A stretch of 64,000 nt of DNA. Origin: Aliiroseovarius sediminilitoris. Lineage in GTDB: Bacteria; Pseudomonadota; Alphaproteobacteria; Rhodobacterales; Rhodobacteraceae. Shown one piece after another: positions 8,562 to 17,527 of the stretch. Location of the stretch: assembly GCF_900109955.1 (NCBI RefSeq), contig NZ_FOJB01000001.1, positions 2,852,001 to 2,916,000 on the forward strand. The letters run 5' to 3'. The stretch's first letter is position 1, and each line of letters opens with the position of its first letter. A program made the position numbers and the translations under genes. Under the pieces are notes generated by a model. The model was not told the DNA's origin and made no database searches. It worked only from the letters and a program-made list of their open reading frames with translations.

Positions 8562-9570
8562 CTTGTTCCCCCTCGCCGGTGTCCAGCTGGATATATGAAC
8601 GCACAATATAGAGCGGGCGCTGGCGCACTTCCGTATAGATGCGACCGACATATTCCCCGATAATCCCCAGTGCGAACATGTTCATGCCGCCGAAGGTCAG
8701 GATCAGAATGGCGGTCGACGCATAGCCGGGCGTGTCGACCCCGAACAAAAGGGTCCGGAAGAACAGGAAAGCGGAATAGAGCAACGAGGCCACAGCCATC
8801 GACAGGCCAACATAGGTCCATATTCTAAGCGGCGTGGTGGACGAGGCAAAAATCCCGTCGAGCGCCAGTTTCCACAGCTTCCAGTATGACCATTGGCTGC
8901 CACCCTCGGCGCGAGCGGGTCGATCATATTCGATCTCGGCCGTTTCAAATCCGACCCAACTGAAGATGGCCTTGTTGAAGCGTGACCGCTCTCCCATCGC
9001 GCAGATCGCATCCACCACTTCACGGTCCAGAAGGCGGAAATCGCCAACACCGCTGGGAATGGGATGATCGGCCAGCGTGTTGAACAGGCGATAGAACAGG
9101 CCCGCGCTGGTGCGCTTGGCCCATGTATCTGCATCACGTCGCGCGCGACGGGCATTGACTACCTTGGCCCCTTGCTGCCAATGCGCGATCATCTGCACGA
9201 TCACCTCGGGCGGGTCTTGCAGGTCCACATCGATGGGGATCGCGACATCACCGCTTGCATGGTTCAGACCAGCAGACAAGGCGGCCTCTTTGCCGAAATT
9301 GCGCGACAAGTTCACCAGGGAAATCTCGGGCCACTCTTCTCGGCAGGTCATGATCGTCCGTTCGGTCGCGTCGCGGCTGCCATCATTGACAAACAGATAT
9401 TCAATATCGAACGCATTCCGCAGCGAAACCAGCGCATCGGCTGTGCGTTCCAGAAAGACACGAATGCTATTTTCTTCGTTGAAGACAGGAATGATCAACG
9501 AGATCAGGGGCCGACCCTTTTGAACCGGGCCGCTGTCATCCAGCAGCATGTCGCGGCTTGATCCTGCCAT
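8551..9570 (-). CDS. GtrB/DPM1-like polyprenyl-phosphate glycosyltransferase (GT2)
   Basis: 339 residues. The N-terminal GT-A domain shows IPVFNEENSIRVFLERT, FVNDGSRDATERT and IDVDLQDPPE (the DxD-like sugar-nucleotide site), then the amphipathic RTSAGLFYRLFNTLADHPIP and GVGDFRLLDREV typical of GtrB/dolichol-phosphate mannose synthase relatives. Two C-terminal membrane spans (about 235-257 and 270-295) anchor it. Members load a hexose from UDP- or GDP-sugar onto undecaprenyl phosphate on the cytosolic face. It is first in the operon with the methyltransferase and the GtrA/GT-C fusion, which together would make, flip and transfer the sugar. Confidence 0.9.
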   Translation of the reverse strand: MAGSSRDMLLDDSGPVQKGRPLISLIIPVFNEENSIRVFLERTADALVSLRNAFDIEYLFVNDGSRDATERTIMTCREEWPEISLVNLSRNFGKEAALSAGLNHASGDVAIPIDVDLQDPPEVIVQMIAHWQQGAKVVNARRARRDADTWAKRTSAGLFYRLFNTLADHPIPSGVGDFRLLDREVVDAICAMGERSRFNKAIFSWVGFETAEIEYDRPARAEGGSQWSYWKLWKLALDGIFASSTTPLRIWTYVGLSMAVASLLYSAFLFFRTLLFGVDTPGYASTAILILTFGGMNMFALGIIGEYVGRIYTEVRQRPLYIVRSYIQLDTGEGEQDGS

Positions 9571-9707
9571 ACAAATTACGCCTCAAATAACTGCCCGCCA
9601 CCGTGCGAGTGGCAGGCTTATTCTATTGGGGGCAGATTATGACAGCCCGGAGTCACGTGGCAAGCCGCACATCGGATTAAATGCAACTCTGCCCGCAAGC
9701 GCGGCGC

Positions 9708-9792
9708 TGACGCTACGTTTGTAGCGGTCACAGGGGGCCACCAGCCGTCGATTCCTGGACTTTCTCGACAATCGCCTTGGCGGCTGTTTTTT
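9708..9792 (+). ncRNA. Candidate structured RNA or orphan terminator in the gap 9571-9878
   Basis: No gene fits in 9571-9878. On the plus strand TGACGCTAC (9708-9716) pairs with GTAGCGGTCA (9721-9730) in nine base pairs with one bulge and a GTTT loop. A second stem, CAGCCG (9742-9747) with CGGCTG (9781-9786), encloses a 33-base region with its own TCGA/TCGA pairing and is followed at once by six T. That is the shape of a small RNA ending in an intrinsic terminator. Both flanking genes are on the other strand, so no known plus-strand transcript needs it. No clear promoter was identified. Confidence 0.35.
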
Positions 9793-9878
9793 GGTAGTTG
9801 GAGCCAGTCAAATTATCGCGGTCGGCACACACCCTGTTCCCCACTCTACGGGCTGACCGTATCAAGTCTTGACCCGGA

Positions 9879-11085
9879 TCACTCTGCTGCGTGCTGCATC
9901 GCGGGGGGCAAGGCTGCATCAAGATCAGCCAGGATGTCCTCGATCTCTTCCAGCCCGACGGACAAGCGGATCAACCCGTCCGAGATACCATGCTCGGCGC
10001 GTTCCTCGGGCGTATAGGTCGAATGTGTCATCGAGGCTGGGTGCTGGATCAGCGATTCAGCATCGCCCAGAGAGACGGCACGCTGGACCATCGACAACCG
10101 GTTCATCACGGCAATTCCGCCGGCAAGTCCTCCTTCGACCTCGAACGCGATCATGGCGCCCGGTTGCGCCATCTGGCCATTGGCGACCGAATGTTGCGGG
10201 AAGCTTTCCAGCCCGGGAAAGTGAACGGTGCCAACGGCTGGATGGGCTTCCAGCCAGCGCGCGATCACCATAGCCGACGCACAGTGCCGGTCCATCCGCA
10301 GGGCCAAGGTTTTCAGACCGCGCAGGATCAGCATCGCGTTAAACGGGGCCATTACCGCACCGGTCATGTCTTTCATGCCCACAAGACGGATTTCGGTAAT
10401 CTGCTCCAACGTGCCAACCACCAGTCCGGCCACAACGTCGCCATGGCCGCCCAGATACTTGGTGGCAGAGTGCAGCACGATGTCCGCGCCATGCTCAATC
10501 GGTCGGGTCAGGTAAGGTGTGGCATAGGTGTTGTCCACCACCACCGTCGCCCCTGCCCCATGGGCGATGTCCGACACGGCGGCAATATCCACCAGACGCA
10601 TGTTCGGGTTGGCCGGGGTTTCGAAATACACCACGCGGGTCTTGTCACTGATCACATCACGCAGGTTTTCCGGGTCGCTCATATCCATGGGTAATCATTA
10701 CGCCCCATTTCGTCAGCCCATGCTGCATGAAGGCGAAGGTGCAGCCGTAAAGCGTCTTGTCCACGATCACCTCGTCGCCCGGCGACAACAGAGTCCACAA
10801 TGTTGCAGTAATCGCGCCCATGCCAGAGGACAAAGCCAACCCGGCCTCAGCCCCTTCCAACGTCGCGATGCGTTGCTCAAGCAAATCACAGGTCGGGTTC
10901 GAGATGCGCGAATATATGTGGCCGGGGCACTCGCCCGCGAACATCTCTCCCCCGTGTTCGGCAGTTTCAAACGCGAAGGTCGAGGTCAGGTGAAGCGGCG
11001 GCGTCAGCGCGCCTTGGTTGTCCTGCGGTTCATAGGCGTGATGGATGGCGCGGGTGGCAAAACCGGATGTGGGGGACGAGGTCAT
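9879..11085 (-). pseudogene. megL: Methionine gamma-lyase, broken by a frameshift
   Basis: Two overlapping reading frames together make a complete PLP-dependent Cys/Met-metabolism enzyme of about 400 residues. The 5' part (11085 to about 10687) has FATRAIHHAYEPQDNQGAL, YSRISNPTCDLLE, SSGMGAITATLWTLL and TLYGCTFAF, where the Tyr-x-Cys is characteristic of methionine gamma-lyase. The 3' part (about 10685 to 9879) has VVDNTYATPYL, the PLP lysine in HSATKYLGGHGD, and AVSLGDAESLIQHPASMTHS. They join at CCCATGGAT (10683-10691 on the plus strand reads ATCCATGGG), where relatives have His-Val-Asp; loss of two bases from a TGTG run explains it. The ATG at 11085 follows AAGGAAG. An Lrp regulator faces it. 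A sequencing error is the alternative to a real mutation. Confidence 0.88.
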
Positions 11086-11200
11086 GGCAAACTTCCTTTT
11101 CGAATCCTGCCCGTAGAATGACGCATCCAGGCTTTCAGAAGATTGCAAAACATGCCACGATAGCCTCACATATTAGCAGATTATGCCAAGGGAGGCGCGC

Positions 11201-11659
11201 TTGGACCAAAAAGATCGCCAGATCATCCGTGCCTTGCAGCAGAATGGGCGCATGACCAATCAGGATCTGGCCGAGGCCGTGAACCTATCGCCATCCCCCT
11301 GCCTGCGGCGCTTGCGCAATCTTGAAACTTCTGGGGCCATTCGGGGTTTTTCCGTGGACGCCGATGCCGCCGCCTATGGCCTTCCGATCACGGTGTTCGT
11401 GCGCATCCGGCTGGAGCGTCACAACGCAGAAGACGTGCAGCATTTCGAACGGCGCATCCTGTCAATCGACGAGGTGTTGGAATGCCACGTGCTGACCGGC
11501 GCAACCGATTACCAACTGCGTGTGGTCGTGTCCGATCTGGAGGCGTATGAGGATTTCATCCGCAACCGCATCCACCCGATCGGTGGCATTGGATCAATCG
11601 ACACCAGCTTCGTCTATGGCACAGTCAAGAAAACGGCGGTGTTTCCCCGGCTGGACTAA
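11201..11659 (+). CDS. Lrp/AsnC family regulator facing megL
   Basis: 152 residues: an N-terminal helix-turn-helix (DQKDRQIIRALQQNGRMTNQ to SPSPCLRRLRNLE) and a RAM/AsnC effector domain ending FVYGTVKKTAVFPRLD. It is divergent from the methionine gamma-lyase, 115 bases apart, so it likely controls that gene in response to an amino acid, probably methionine or a relative (inference). TTG at 11201 is preferred as start because GGGAGG lies six bases before it and the protein then begins at the usual LDxxD position; an in-frame ATG at 11183 lacks a good ribosome site. Its stop overlaps the tail of the convergent gene. Confidence 0.88.
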   Translation: MDQKDRQIIRALQQNGRMTNQDLAEAVNLSPSPCLRRLRNLETSGAIRGFSVDADAAAYGLPITVFVRIRLERHNAEDVQHFERRILSIDEVLECHVLTGATDYQLRVVVSDLEAYEDFIRNRIHPIGGIGSIDTSFVYGTVKKTAVFPRLD

Positions 11660-12636
11660 CCCAGCGCTGCACGGTCATGTGGCGTGTCGAAGTCGATTAC
11701 CGGCCCTTTCGGCACCACACCGCTGGGATTGATGGTCTCATGACTACCATAATAGTGGTTCTTGATATGCGTCATGTTGACCGTCGCTGCGATGCCCGTC
11801 TGTTGATACAGGTCGCGCAGATACCCCCACAGGTTCGGATAATCGACGATCCGGCGCAGGTTGCACTTGAAATGACCCACGTAGACAGGATCGAACCGCA
11901 CGAGCGTCGTGAACAGGCGCCAGTCGGCCTCGGTAATTGTGGTTCCGGTCAGGTATCGCTGCGTGGCCAGCCGTTCTTCAAGACCGTCGAGCGTTTCAAA
12001 CAGCGGCACGACCGCTTCTTCATACGCGTCCTGCGTGGTCGCGAAACCCGCCTTGTAGACACCGTTGTTGACGGTGTCATAGATCCGGTCATTCAGCGCG
12101 TCGATCTCATCGCGCAGCGGCGCGGGATGGAAATCACCACCTTTCGCCCCGACGCCATCGAAGGCCGAGTTGAACATGCGGATGATTTCCGAGCTTTCGT
12201 TGGACACGATGGTGCTGGTTTTCTTGTCCCACAGAACCGGCACCGTCACCCGGCCCGAATAATCGGCCTGTGCGGTGGTATAGATCTGGTGCAGGAACTC
12301 GGCGCCATTCACCGTGTCTGGCATCGCGCCGTCGACCGGATGAAAGGTCCAGCCATCCTGAGCCATGTGCCAGTGCACAACTGAAATCGGGATCATTTCC
12401 TCCAACCCTTTCAGGGCGCGGAAGATCAGCGTCCGATGTGCCCAAGGGCAGGCGAGCGAGACATAGAGGTGATAGCGATCCGGTTCCGCCTTGAACCCGG
12501 CTTTGCCGCTGGGGCCGGCCGATCCATCGGGAGTGATCCAGTTGCGAAACTGCGCGTCTTTCCGTTTGAAACGCCCGCCGCTGGATTTCGTATCATACCA
12601 TTTATCGACCCATTTGCCGTCTTGCAGCAATCCCAT
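11656..12636 (-). CDS. Glutathionyl-hydroquinone reductase (Xi-class GST, YqjG/EcM4 type)
   Basis: 326 residues, the family's usual length. YHLYVSLACPWAHRTLIFR places the catalytic cysteine at residue 63, the same number as in E. coli YqjG; the thioredoxin-like domain is followed by an all-helical domain with FDPVYVGHFKCNLRRI and YPNLWGYLRDLYQ, family hallmarks. These enzymes reduce glutathionyl-quinones and -hydroquinones using glutathione. The ATG at 12636 has AAAGGA nine bases upstream, so it is preferred to a start nine codons earlier. It is convergent with the Lrp gene and overlaps it by four bases. Confidence 0.92.
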   Translation of the reverse strand: MGLLQDGKWVDKWYDTKSSGGRFKRKDAQFRNWITPDGSAGPSGKAGFKAEPDRYHLYVSLACPWAHRTLIFRALKGLEEMIPISVVHWHMAQDGWTFHPVDGAMPDTVNGAEFLHQIYTTAQADYSGRVTVPVLWDKKTSTIVSNESSEIIRMFNSAFDGVGAKGGDFHPAPLRDEIDALNDRIYDTVNNGVYKAGFATTQDAYEEAVVPLFETLDGLEERLATQRYLTGTTITEADWRLFTTLVRFDPVYVGHFKCNLRRIVDYPNLWGYLRDLYQQTGIAATVNMTHIKNHYYGSHETINPSGVVPKGPVIDFDTPHDRAALG

Positions 12637-12738
12637 GCCATGTTCCTTTGTGTTTGTGGACACATGATAAGTCTTACGCGAACGGCAACAAGGGTGGACC
12701 AGACAAAACTGAAAACCCTCAACACATGATGGGGTGGA

Positions 12739-15700
12739 TCAACCCGCCAGAACCCGGCCAAGCGCGGCCTCCGCTTTGGGTTTCACCTCGGCCACGGCAT
12801 CTCGTTTGACCGGGCCATAGCCGCGCATTTCAAGCGGGGCCGACAGAAAAGCAATCACGTCATCAATATTGTCCTCGGTGATCTTACCAGTCAGTTGCGC
12901 AAGGCCGTTTTCATACCAGCCGATCAACGCCACTTCTTCACGGCGCTCGGCGGTATAGCCAAACGGGTCGAACATGGTGCCGCGCAAGCGTTTCAACCGC
13001 GCCAGCCGGGTCAAAACCGGTGTCACCCACGGGCCGAAGGCCCGTTTGCGCGGCCGTCCCCGCGCGTCCTTTCCCAAGGGCAGCAGCGGCGGAGCGAAAT
13101 GGTATTTGACCGAGAAACCGGGTTCAAACTCCTGTTCCAACTGCTGACCGAACCCCATTTGAGTGTGCAACCGTGCAACCTCGTATTCATCCTTATAGGC
13201 CATCAATTTGAACAGGCTTTTTGCCGCGATGGTCAACGCTTCGTCCCGCATCCTTTCGGGCAACCGCGCCGCAAACCCGGACAGCGTTTTGCAAAAGCGG
13301 TCTGCGTAAGCCGCATCCTGATATCCGGTCAGGAAGTCCGCGCGCACCGCAATCAGATCCTCTGGCGTCTGTCCTTCGGCGGGTTTCGGATCGGTCAAAG
13401 CGACCCGATCCGGTACAGCGGCCAATACGCGGCCAAGATCAAAGGCACGGCAGTTTTCGGGTATCTTCACACCATTCAACCGAATGGCCTGTTTCAGCGT
13501 GGTTTCCGAGACCGGCACCAACCCCATTTGCCACGCATAACCCAGCATGATGACATTGGCATAAACGGCGTCACCCAAAAGGGTTTCGGCAGCATGGTTG
13601 GCATCAAGACCCGACACATTGTCTGACCCGACTGCTGCCCTGACCGCTTGTTCACGCGCGTCGATCCGCAGGCTGGCGTCGCGCGACAGGACAAGATCGC
13701 CGGTCGGCATCTCTGCCCGGTTCAGCACAACCTTGCTACCAGCGCGATAATGCACGGACGCCTTGGGCGAGGACGACACGACCATATCGCAGCCAATCAC
13801 CGCATCGGCCGAACCGGTATCAATCCGCACCTGATGCACTTGATCTGGCGACGCACCCAGCCGGATATAGCTGAGCACCGTGCCAAACTTCTGCGCAAAC
13901 CCAGTGAAATCCAGCACGCTGGAGCCTTTGCCCTCCAAATGTGCGGCCATGGTGATCAGGGCGCCAACAGTCACGACGCCCGTGCCACCGACGCCCGTGA
14001 CCAAAAGGTCATAAGGGTCGTCCATGTCCGGTAGCTTCGGCGGCTCCACATCGCCCAGCAACGCCGCCAGATCCAGCCCCGAGGTGTCCCGCTTGCGCCG
14101 GTTTGCACCTTCGATGGTCACGAAACTGGGACAGAATCCCTTCAGGCAGGACATATCCTTGTTACAACTGGATTGGTTGATTTTGCGCTTGCGACCAAAC
14201 TCGGTTTCCAGCGGTTCGACACTCAGACAGTTGCTTTCGACCGAACAATCGCCGCAACCCTCGCAAACCAGTGGGTTGATATAGGGCACGGTTTTAGGGT
14301 CTTCCATCGTGCCACGTTTGCGGCGGCGGCGCTTTTCGGTGGCGCAGGCCTGTTCATAGACCAGCACCGTTACACCGGACATGTCACGCAACTCGCGCTG
14401 CACCTGATCCATCTCGGACCGATCGTGGAAGGTCACGCCGCCCGGAAACTCGGCGCGGGTGAACTTCCCGATATCATCGGACACAAGTGCGATCCGCTGG
14501 ACTCCTTCGGCACGGCAGGTCTGAATGATACCCGCCACGCTGACCGGCCCATCCACCGGCTGCCCGCCGGTCATAGCCACCGCATCATTATAGAGGATCT
14601 TATAAGTGATGTTCGTGCCCGCCGCGATGGCCTGTCGGATCGCCAGCGAGCCTGAGTGATACCATGTGCCCTCGCCCAAATTTTGGAAGATGTGCTTGCC
14701 GCCATTGAAGCGAGACCGGGCGACCCATGGCACGCCCTCGCCCCCCATTTGTGCATAGCCGGTGGTGTTTCGGTCCATCCAGCTTGCCATAACGTGACAG
14801 CCGATGCCGGACGCCGCAACGCTGCCATCAGGAACCTTGGTCGAGGTGTTGTGCGGGCAGCCGGAGCAAAAATACGGCGTGCGGGTCGCGGCATCGGTCT
14901 TGAGGATGCACGGGGGCTGCGCCGTCAGCGCCTTGGCCCGCGCGGTGAAGTTTTCGCCGGAAAACACCTTGTCCAGACGGGCCGCCACGATAGGGACCAG
15001 CATAAGCGGGCTCAGCTCGCCCGTCCATGGGATCAGCGGCTCGCCCTGACTGTCGTATTTGCCCACCATACGGTTGGGTTTGGTGCCGGGCCAATCATAG
15101 AAATACTCCTTGAACTGGCTTTCGATAATGCCGCGCTTTTCCTCGACCACCAGCACCTCGGTCTTGCCACGCACAAAGCGCAGCGCATCACGGCGATCCA
15201 GCGGCCAGACCATCCCGATCTTGTAGATGTCGATGCCCAGCGCGCGGCATTTGGCCTGGTCCACGCCCAGCAGCCGCAGGACTTCCATCAGGTCCAGATG
15301 ACCCTTGCCAGTGGTCACGAACCCGAAGGTCGCATCGGCGAGGTCGTAGATGGCTTTGTCAATCGGGTTGGCCTCGACAAAGGCGCGCACAGCGTTGAGC
15401 TTGTGACCGATCCGTGTCTCGATCTCGGGGCTGGGAAGATCAGCCAGCCGAACATGCAATCCACCGGGCGGCACCTCGATCTCGGGATACGTGAACTGAC
15501 GATCCGGCAGCAGATCGACCGATTGACCGGATTCGACCGTTTCAGAAATGGCCTTGAACCCGACCCATGTGCCGCTGAACCGCGACAGCGCGATGCCGTA
15601 TTCCCCAAAAGCCAGATATTCCGCCACAGAAGCCGGGTTCAGCGTCGGCATGAACCATGACATGAATGCCACGTCGGACTGATGCGGCATGGATGAGGAC

Positions 15701-16167
15701 ACACAGCCATGGTCATCCCCCGCCACGACCAGGACCCCGCCCTTCGGGGCCGATCCATAGGCGTTACCGTGTTTCAGCGCATCGCCCGACCGATCCACCC
15801 CCGGCCCTTTACCATACCACATGGAAAACACGCCCTCGACCTCGCAATCGGGGTCAAGGCTGGCCTGTTGCGCGCCGAGCACCGCCGTTGCACCAAGGTC
15901 TTCGTTTACGGCGGGCAGAAAGGTGATGTTGTGATCTGCCACCCGCTTGTCCTCGCGCCACAACTCAAGGTCCAGCCCGCCAAGGGGCGACCCGCGATAG
16001 CCGGATATGAAGCCCGCCGTGTTCAACCCCGCCGCCCGGTCGCGTTGCGCCTGATCCAGCATGATGCGCACCAACGCCTGCGTGCCGGTCAGAAAGACAC
16101 GGCCCGTTTTGCGGGCGTAGCGATCTGCAAGTTGATAGGTTGAAAAGTCGGGGTCTTGGCGGGTCAT
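12739..16167 (-). CDS. Indolepyruvate ferredoxin oxidoreductase, fused alpha and gamma/beta parts
   Basis: A 1142-residue single-chain enzyme that oxidatively decarboxylates aryl or branched 2-oxoacids to acyl-CoA, passing electrons to a carrier. The N-terminal thiamine-diphosphate part includes FLTGTQALVRIMLDQ, SGYRGSPLGGLD and FCSGCPHNTSTKVPDGS; an iron-sulfur segment CEGCGDCSVESNC and further cysteines (SSCNKDMSCLKGFC) follow; from about residue 700 an IorB-type domain opens with LLVTGVGGTGVVTVGALI. ATG at 16167 follows GTGGAGCCAGCC; an ATG at 16203 has a poorer site. Amino-acid catabolism is the expected role, and an Lrp regulator is divergent from it. 102 bases separate it from the next minus-strand gene. 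Confidence 0.92.
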   Translation of the reverse strand: MTRQDPDFSTYQLADRYARKTGRVFLTGTQALVRIMLDQAQRDRAAGLNTAGFISGYRGSPLGGLDLELWREDKRVADHNITFLPAVNEDLGATAVLGAQQASLDPDCEVEGVFSMWYGKGPGVDRSGDALKHGNAYGSAPKGGVLVVAGDDHGCVSSSMPHQSDVAFMSWFMPTLNPASVAEYLAFGEYGIALSRFSGTWVGFKAISETVESGQSVDLLPDRQFTYPEIEVPPGGLHVRLADLPSPEIETRIGHKLNAVRAFVEANPIDKAIYDLADATFGFVTTGKGHLDLMEVLRLLGVDQAKCRALGIDIYKIGMVWPLDRRDALRFVRGKTEVLVVEEKRGIIESQFKEYFYDWPGTKPNRMVGKYDSQGEPLIPWTGELSPLMLVPIVAARLDKVFSGENFTARAKALTAQPPCILKTDAATRTPYFCSGCPHNTSTKVPDGSVAASGIGCHVMASWMDRNTTGYAQMGGEGVPWVARSRFNGGKHIFQNLGEGTWYHSGSLAIRQAIAAGTNITYKILYNDAVAMTGGQPVDGPVSVAGIIQTCRAEGVQRIALVSDDIGKFTRAEFPGGVTFHDRSEMDQVQRELRDMSGVTVLVYEQACATEKRRRRKRGTMEDPKTVPYINPLVCEGCGDCSVESNCLSVEPLETEFGRKRKINQSSCNKDMSCLKGFCPSFVTIEGANRRKRDTSGLDLAALLGDVEPPKLPDMDDPYDLLVTGVGGTGVVTVGALITMAAHLEGKGSSVLDFTGFAQKFGTVLSYIRLGASPDQVHQVRIDTGSADAVIGCDMVVSSSPKASVHYRAGSKVVLNRAEMPTGDLVLSRDASLRIDAREQAVRAAVGSDNVSGLDANHAAETLLGDAVYANVIMLGYAWQMGLVPVSETTLKQAIRLNGVKIPENCRAFDLGRVLAAVPDRVALTDPKPAEGQTPEDLIAVRADFLTGYQDAAYADRFCKTLSGFAARLPERMRDEALTIAAKSLFKLMAYKDEYEVARLHTQMGFGQQLEQEFEPGFSVKYHFAPPLLPLGKDARGRPRKRAFGPWVTPVLTRLARLKRLRGTMFDPFGYTAERREEVALIGWYENGLAQLTGKITEDNIDDVIAFLSAPLEMRGYGPVKRDAVAEVKPKAEAALGRVLAG

Positions 16168-16251
16168 GGCTGGCTCCACAGATTCCAGGTCAATATATTT
16201 CATCCCGCGTGGTGTTTTATACCTTTCAGCACCGGCTATAATGCGATAATT

Positions 16252-16264
16252 GGTAAGATTAACC
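16252..16264. promoter_or_regulatory. Possible Lrp-type operator between iorAB-like gene and its Lrp regulator
   Basis: The divergent gap 16168-16295 is A+T-rich and includes GGTAAGATTAACC, an imperfect dyad with GGT/ACC ends and an A/T core, the general form of Lrp/AsnC sites. It lies about 30 bases before the regulator's ATG. This is suggestive only. Confidence 0.25.
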
Positions 16265-16295
16265 GAAGGCAGGCAGCTATAATGATATTTTTACC

Positions 16296-16754
16296 ATGAA
16301 GCTGGACAGCAAAGACCGTCGTATTCTGGATATGCTGCAACGCGACAGCACAATCTCGAACGCAGAGCTTGCCAATGCCGTGGGGATGTCAACCTCGGCC
16401 TGCTGGCGCAAGGTGCGTGCCTTGGAGGACGCGAAGATCATCGAACGCTACGGTGCCTATCTTAACCCCGCCAAGGCTGGGCTAAGTTTTCAGGCGATTG
16501 TGCACGTGCAACTGACCCGCCATGACCCCGACAAGGTCGAGGATTTCATTCAGGCGGTGAACCGTCGCCCGGATGTGGTGGAATGCTTCGCCACCACGGG
16601 TCAGGCGGATTATCATCTTCGGGTGCTGTGTCGTGATCTGGTGGCCTTTAACGCGTTTCTGGAGGGGTTCCTGTTCAAACAGACTGCGGTGGAAAGCGCG
16701 CAGACCAATGTGGTGCTGCGCGATATCAAGAAACACTCACCCATTCCGGTGTGA
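16296..16754 (+). CDS. Lrp/AsnC family regulator facing the indolepyruvate oxidoreductase gene
   Basis: 152 residues with the standard layout: helix-turn-helix from KLDSKDRRILDMLQRD to SACWRKVRALE, then the ligand-binding domain with VECFATTGQADYHLRVL and a C-terminal NVVLRDIKKHSPIP. The divergent placement makes local control of the oxidoreductase likely, with an aromatic or branched amino acid as a plausible effector (inference). It is a different paralogue from the one at 11201, with limited similarity outside the family motifs. Confidence 0.92.
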   Translation: MKLDSKDRRILDMLQRDSTISNAELANAVGMSTSACWRKVRALEDAKIIERYGAYLNPAKAGLSFQAIVHVQLTRHDPDKVEDFIQAVNRRPDVVECFATTGQADYHLRVLCRDLVAFNAFLEGFLFKQTAVESAQTNVVLRDIKKHSPIPV

Positions 16755-16762
16755 CCCAAGGG

Positions 16763-17479
16763 TCAGGCCGCCCTGACACCGGACACCGTGCGCCAACCCA
16801 GAAGCAAAATGCCAAGCGTCGCCACCCCGATCACCGACCAGTTCTGCGATGGCCAATTGGCGGCAATCACGCCAGACAAGGCCCAGATGATCGCAGCGGG
16901 ATAGGCCCAGGCATCCGGTCGCAGCGCCTGCACGGAAAGCGCGGCGATCAGCACGACGACCAACATCACCAAGGCTGCGGTCTGATGGGATAAAATCTCG
17001 TAACCGCCCAGCACCACCCCGGTGCCCACGCCCGTCGCGGCGGTCAACCAACCGGCATAAAGCGCCACGGGCCGCAACTGCCACCACGGATCTTGGTTGC
17101 CCGCACGCAGCATCGACAAAATGGCAGTCACAGCCATCACGAATATCATCACCGTCGCCCAGACCGGCGAGGCATTGGCCGCCGCGATCCAGAAACAGCC
17201 CAACAGCAAGCTGATCGCCAGTGGGCGGCGCATCCGCTGCCAGTCCCTTTCCTGTGGCGCTTTCCAAAGGCCCCAAGCCGCCCCGACAATCAGCCACAGA
17301 TAGATCAGCCCCCAGATCCCGAAGGCCCAGCCCGCGGGCTGCACGGGCCAAAAGGTTTCGACGCTGGGAAACTGGTCGGGCGAATACCCGGCGAAATTGC
17401 TGCTGAACCACGGGGACGCCGCGAAAAGGACCGACAAAAGCAAAACGGCGATGGCCAAATAGGGGACTTGACGGGACAT
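16763..17479 (-). CDS. Tryptophan-rich membrane protein, TspO/MBR-like
   Basis: 238 residues with roughly seven hydrophobic spans and many tryptophans. FWPVQPAGWAFGIWGLIYLW near residue 45 resembles the TspO/MBR family signature (PPxWxFGxxWxxLY), though the protein is longer than the classical 150-170-residue TspO. TspO proteins are linked to porphyrin and oxidative stress. It is the last gene of a six-gene minus-strand operon that starts at an RpoE-type promoter, 48 bases after the DUF3833 gene, so control with the singlet-oxygen set is plausible. The family call is by motif and is moderately sure. Confidence 0.65.
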   Translation of the reverse strand: MSRQVPYLAIAVLLLSVLFAASPWFSSNFAGYSPDQFPSVETFWPVQPAGWAFGIWGLIYLWLIVGAAWGLWKAPQERDWQRMRRPLAISLLLGCFWIAAANASPVWATVMIFVMAVTAILSMLRAGNQDPWWQLRPVALYAGWLTAATGVGTGVVLGGYEILSHQTAALVMLVVVLIAALSVQALRPDAWAYPAAIIWALSGVIAANWPSQNWSVIGVATLGILLLGWRTVSGVRAA

Positions 17480-17527
17480 GAGATACTTTCTGTTTTGGCT
17501 GTTCTTCTGTGCTGATCAACGCAAATA

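Noticed and set aside
9861-9888. Fourth TGATCC with a 16-base spacer (minus strand)
   Set aside because: The downstream hexamer is CGGTCA rather than CGTAWT, and the site lies across the end of megL with no gene directly after it.
14656-15660. Plus-strand open frame of 334 codons
   Set aside because: Antisense to the indolepyruvate oxidoreductase; shadow frame.
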